DNA from: Tannerella sp.
GTDB lineage: Bacteria; Bacteroidota; Bacteroidia; Bacteroidales; Tannerellaceae
Length of the DNA stretch: 10,596 nt
Direction: 5' to 3'
Assembly (NCBI GenBank): GCA_031279875.1
Contig: JAITHS010000247.1
Location: 1-10,596, forward strand
Under the pieces are notes generated by a model that made no database searches, had not been told where the DNA came from, and saw only the letters and a program-made list of their open reading frames with translations. Of this stretch, positions 8,854-10,596 are shown piece after piece. The first letter of the stretch is position 1; each line of letters starts with the position of its first letter. The position numbers and the translations under genes are program-made.

Positions 8854-8884
8854 TTTGAAAATATAAAAAAAATACTTATCTTTG
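8854..8884 (+). promoter_or_regulatory. Near-consensus promoter of the lipoprotein gene
   Basis: TTTG (8854-8857), a 19-bp spacer and TATCTTTG (8877-8884) match the Bacteroidota -33/-7 promoter closely. Transcription should start around 8890, leaving only about 10-12 nt before the ATG at 8902. The leader is AT-rich with no Shine-Dalgarno site, as is usual in the phylum. Confidence 0.85.
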
Positions 8885-8901
8885 TCGCAAATTTTTAAAA
8901 T

Positions 8902-10026
8902 ATGAAAAAGCTATCAATGTTATTTGCAGCACTCGTGATGTGCTTAACAGGTTTTAATTCCTGTAAGAAAGAAAAGAAAGAATCGGCTCCGGCTTCGGAT
9001 ATGCTTGTATGTTCGGTAAACCGGATTGAAGGCACAAAAACGATTCCTTTGAGCGAATTGGTCGAAAATTGTACGATCGTTAATTTTGAAGATAATGACA
9101 ACGCGCTTTTTAGGCCGTGGTTTACAACAGTTACCGATAAATATATCGGCATAAGACAATCGGGTGAGGCTGGTCAACCCTACAAGTTATTTGATCGTAC
9201 CGGAAAATTCCTCTGCGACGTGGGATCTTTCGGGCAAGGTCCGGGCGAATATTCCATCGCCCTCTACGACGACGTCATTGATGATGAGCATAATATGATT
9301 TATTTGGCGTCAATGGTTGTTAAAAAAGGCATATTGGTGTATGATACTTCGGGAAAGTATGTAAAAAGCATATTGCAGCAATACAGTTTCAATAAACCAA
9401 AAATGTTTTTATCCGGCAATATATTAAGTATCATACACATGCCGTTTCCCAAGGACAAATATTTTGCTCTTCAATACGATATTACCAACGACAAAGTAGT
9501 GAAAGAATTACCGGCGCATGCTTCTTTTACCGTTCAAAGTTATGATGGCGAAATATTCCGGACTAACAATACTTCGGCATTCGATTTTCAACATACGAGT
9601 AGCGATACATTATTTCATTATGACGTCTTGAACAACAAAATCAAACCGGCATTTATTATGGGCGTCAACACTGAAAAGAAACCTTTCCGGCAATATATTG
9701 AACTCAACAATTATTATATCACCAATATCTGGGACGACTCCGGCAAAGGACCGGCCATCACCGACAAAAAGACCGGACAGTCATCGACTTGTAAAATTGT
9801 AAACGATTTTTACGGAAATATGGAAGTGCCTTTATCCGTAACGTCTTTCCGCAACGGATGGTTTGTATGGAACCTTGAACCGCCTATCTTGCGGGAAAAG
9901 ATAGAAAAACATTTAAAAGAAAACAATTGTTCCGAAGAAGACAAACAAAAACTGCAAGCACTTCTTTCTACGCTGCCTTCGGATGATGATGCCAATAATG
10001 TGGCATTTATCGGGAAACTGAAATAG
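8902..10026 (+). CDS. Putative lipoprotein of the 6-bladed beta-propeller (BF3164-like) type
   Basis: A 374-residue exported protein of unknown function. Seen: a signal peptide MKKLSMLFAALVMCLTGFNS followed by Cys21, the likely lipidated residue; the box FNSC lacks the usual Leu/Val at -3, so lipidation is likely but not certain. After it comes KKEKKE, basic rather than the acidic surface-export signal described for some Bacteroidota, so a periplasm-facing position is an inference. The mature part has YKLFDRTGKFLCDVGSFGQG then PGEY (94-117), a blade pattern (GxxGxGPGEY) that I associate with 6-bladed beta-propeller lipoproteins of Bacteroidota, and a second blade ILVYDTSGKYVKSI. It has its own promoter divergent from the pump operon, so a shared role is not implied. 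The closing segment NNVAFIGKLK looks like a natural end. Confidence 0.75.
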   Translation: MKKLSMLFAALVMCLTGFNSCKKEKKESAPASDMLVCSVNRIEGTKTIPLSELVENCTIVNFEDNDNALFRPWFTTVTDKYIGIRQSGEAGQPYKLFDRTGKFLCDVGSFGQGPGEYSIALYDDVIDDEHNMIYLASMVVKKGILVYDTSGKYVKSILQQYSFNKPKMFLSGNILSIIHMPFPKDKYFALQYDITNDKVVKELPAHASFTVQSYDGEIFRTNNTSAFDFQHTSSDTLFHYDVLNNKIKPAFIMGVNTEKKPFRQYIELNNYYITNIWDDSGKGPAITDKKTGQSSTCKIVNDFYGNMEVPLSVTSFRNGWFVWNLEPPILREKIEKHLKENNCSEEDKQKLQALLSTLPSDDDANNVAFIGKLK

Positions 10027-10031
10027 GTACC

Positions 10032-10072
10032 CCAAACCCTTGCAGTGGTTTTAAACCCTGCAAGCGGTTTGG
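10032..10072. repeat. 41-nt near-perfect palindrome (left copy)
   Basis: CCAAACC-CTTGCAG-t-GGTTT, a single T, then AAACC-CTGCAAG-c-GGTTTGG. Every arm pairs with its partner except one T (10046) and one C (10065), so 19 bp could form with a loop too tight for full pairing at the tip. It begins 5 nt after the TAG of the lipoprotein gene. No T-run follows, so termination would have to be of a non-classical kind. Confidence 0.85.
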
Positions 10073-10077
10073 AGAAA

Positions 10078-10171
10078 GTACCACATCATTGTTAGTGATT
10101 AGTGGTTAGTGATTAGTGATTAGTGGTTAGTGGTTAGTGATTAGTGGTTAGTGATTAGTGATTAGTGGTAC
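10078..10171. repeat. RTTAGTG x11 heptad array bracketed by GTACCAC / GTGGTAC
   Basis: Eleven tandem heptads, GTTAGTG or ATTAGTG, run without a break from 10091 to 10167. The first base follows the order G A G A A G G A G A A, so units 1-5 and 7-11 are the same, giving a higher-order period of 42 nt with identity across 10091-10127 and 10133-10169. The array is enclosed by GTACCAC (10078-10084) and its reverse complement GTGGTAC (10165-10171), the latter overlapping the last heptad by 3 bases. Confidence 0.9.
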
Positions 10172-10216
10172 CGTTATTACCTATCGTTTGGTGCTATCAT
10201 TCCTGCTACCAATGAC

Positions 10217-10250
10217 GTGGTACCATTAACCACTAACGGATATGTACCAC
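10217..10250. repeat. Short inverted heptad segment bracketed by GTGGTAC / GTACCAC
   Basis: GTGGTAC (10217-10223) and GTACCAC (10244-10250) enclose TTAACCACTAAC (10226-10237), the reverse complement of GTTAGTG followed by most of a second heptad. It mirrors the bracketed array at 10078-10171 in opposite orientation, about 45 bp further on. Confidence 0.8.
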
Positions 10251-10252
10251 GC

Positions 10253-10343
10253 AGTCCCGCAGGGACGACACTTTATTAACCGGCGACTTCAGTCTCCGGT
10301 TAGGGTAATCACATCAACAATAGTCCCGCATGGGACGACACTT
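10253..10343. repeat. Two direct copies of AGTCCCGCA(T)GGGACGACACTT
   Basis: Copies at 10253-10273 and 10322-10343, differing by one inserted T in the loop. Each contains GTCCC-GCA-GGGAC (GCAT in the second copy), a 5-bp hairpin, then the unpaired tail GACACTT. Small hairpins with a conserved one-sided tail are reminiscent of REP-type extragenic elements; I recall similar GTCCC...GGGACGACA motifs scattered between genes in Bacteroidota but cannot check this. Confidence 0.8.
10277..10302. repeat. Hairpin TAACCGG-c-GAC-ttca-GTC-t-CCGGTTA
   Basis: A 7-bp stem (10277-10283 with 10296-10302), one C-T mismatch, then a 3-bp stem closing a TTCA loop. It lies between the two GTCCC motif copies, directly after the first one, and is probably part of the same repeat family. 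Confidence 0.75.
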
Positions 10344-10369
10344 GGTTACGCCGCATACAAGGGTTGTTG

Positions 10370-10414
10370 CCGAAAACCGCTTGCAGGGTTCTAAAACCAC
10401 TGCAAGGGTTTTGG
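10370..10414. repeat. 45-nt imperfect palindrome (right copy, inverted)
   Basis: CC-g-AAAACC-g-CTTGCAG-GGTT, then CT, then AAAACC-a-CTGCAAG-GGTTTTGG. Read in reverse complement it matches the left palindrome at 10032-10072 arm for arm, including the asymmetric single bases (T after CTTGCAG, C after CTGCAAG), so the two are inverted copies rather than independent hairpins. Confidence 0.85.
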
Positions 10415-10418
10415 TATG

Positions 10419-10561
10419 GCGCTTTTCAACTTAATTAGTAATTGATTTACAATCAGGATATTATCATTGTTGCAAATGTGAATATAATATATAAAAATAT
10501 AAAATATTATAAATTGTCGGTGTTTTTTAGAGAAAACTATCCGACTTATTAAATTTATTCG
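10419..10561. other. AT-rich non-coding stretch
   Basis: No credible gene or RNA is seen here. From about 10482 it is almost pure A/T. GTCGG (10516-10520) and CCGAC (10541-10545), with TTTT and AAAA inside, form a dyad just upstream of the -7 element at 10562, covering the place where a -33 element would lie. It could be an operator for the gene beyond the right edge. Confidence 0.4.
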
Positions 10562-10569
10562 TACCTTTG
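10562..10569 (+). promoter_or_regulatory. Promoter (-7) of a gene beyond the right edge
   Basis: TACCTTTG followed by CAGCG repeats the core seen at 378-385. No TTTG lies 19-21 bp upstream. The 27 bases after it hold no start codon, so the gene it serves starts outside the window. Confidence 0.65.
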
Positions 10570-10596
10570 CAGCGTTCGTTAGTGGAAAAACGTTTG

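Larger units (their letters stand above)
10028..10418. mobile_element. Composite repeat block with inverted palindromic ends, possible non-autonomous element
   Basis: About 390 bp between the lipoprotein stop and the AT-rich end of the window. The outer ends match in inverted orientation: left TACCCCAAACCCTTGCAGTG..., and the reverse complement of the right end, TACCAAAACCCTTGCAGTG.... The identity continues for about 45 bp with small indels. Inside lie a heptad array, its short inverted counterpart, and two copies of a GTCCC-GCA-GGGAC motif. No open reading frame of note is inside and no target duplication is visible, so a MITE-like origin is a hypothesis. A patchwork of separate extragenic repeats is the alternative. 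Confidence 0.45.

Noticed and set aside
10032..10072. Classical intrinsic terminator of the lipoprotein gene
   Set aside because: The stem is strong but is followed by GGAGAAAGTA rather than a T-run.
10091..10167. CRISPR array
   Set aside because: The units are 7 bp and contiguous with no unique spacers, and no cas genes are present.

Overview
The window looks like chromosomal DNA from a member of the Bacteroidota, probably Bacteroidales. Four recognisable promoters carry the TAnnTTTG -7 element of the primary sigma factor of this phylum (three read TACCTTTGCA), and two of these have a TTTG -33 element 19-20 bp upstream. Genes start at ATG codons in A-rich leaders without clear Shine-Dalgarno sites. 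The tRNA does not encode CCA, and the last gene is a lipoprotein of a beta-propeller type common in this phylum. I do not recognise the species.

Layout. Positions 1-146 hold the last 30 codons of an insertion-sequence transposase running in from the left, and its flank. A tRNA-Asp(GTC) follows on the minus strand with its own promoter (327-358) and a strong intrinsic terminator (178-211). Three plus-strand genes then form a tight cluster: a PLP-dependent class I/II aminotransferase (414-1730), a YqgE/AlgH-family protein (1735-2325) and an ABC ATPase of the NatA/drug-export type (2337-3209) with no permease gene beside it. A repeat-built intergenic segment (about 3181-3297) separates these from a convergent minus-strand operon. 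That operon, read from 8741 down to 3289, encodes a complete tripartite RND efflux pump: periplasmic adaptor, inner-membrane HAE1-type transporter and TolC-type outer-membrane channel. The three genes are separated by 3 bp or overlap by 4 bp, which suggests translational coupling. No regulator gene adjoins it. Divergent from the operon, a near-consensus promoter drives a lipoprotein gene (8902-10026). The last 570 bp hold no convincing gene: a dense composite of repeats (10028-10418), then AT-rich DNA and a promoter pointing out of the right edge.

The proteins are ordinary families. What stands out is the intergenic DNA. Two loci, about 6.9 kb apart and each directly downstream of a plus-strand gene, share one plan with different sequences. 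In each, a 7-bp tandem array (GTTGAGA x5, or RTTAGTG x11) is bracketed by a short perfect inverted repeat, followed by a spacer and about two heptads in the opposite orientation. At the first locus the stop codons of both convergent genes fall in heptad-related DNA. The second locus lies between two inverted copies of a 41-45 nt palindrome and also carries two direct copies of a GTCCC-GCA-GGGAC hairpin motif, so it resembles a non-autonomous mobile element or a composite of several. I see no evidence for a new defence system, CRISPR array or biosynthetic cluster.
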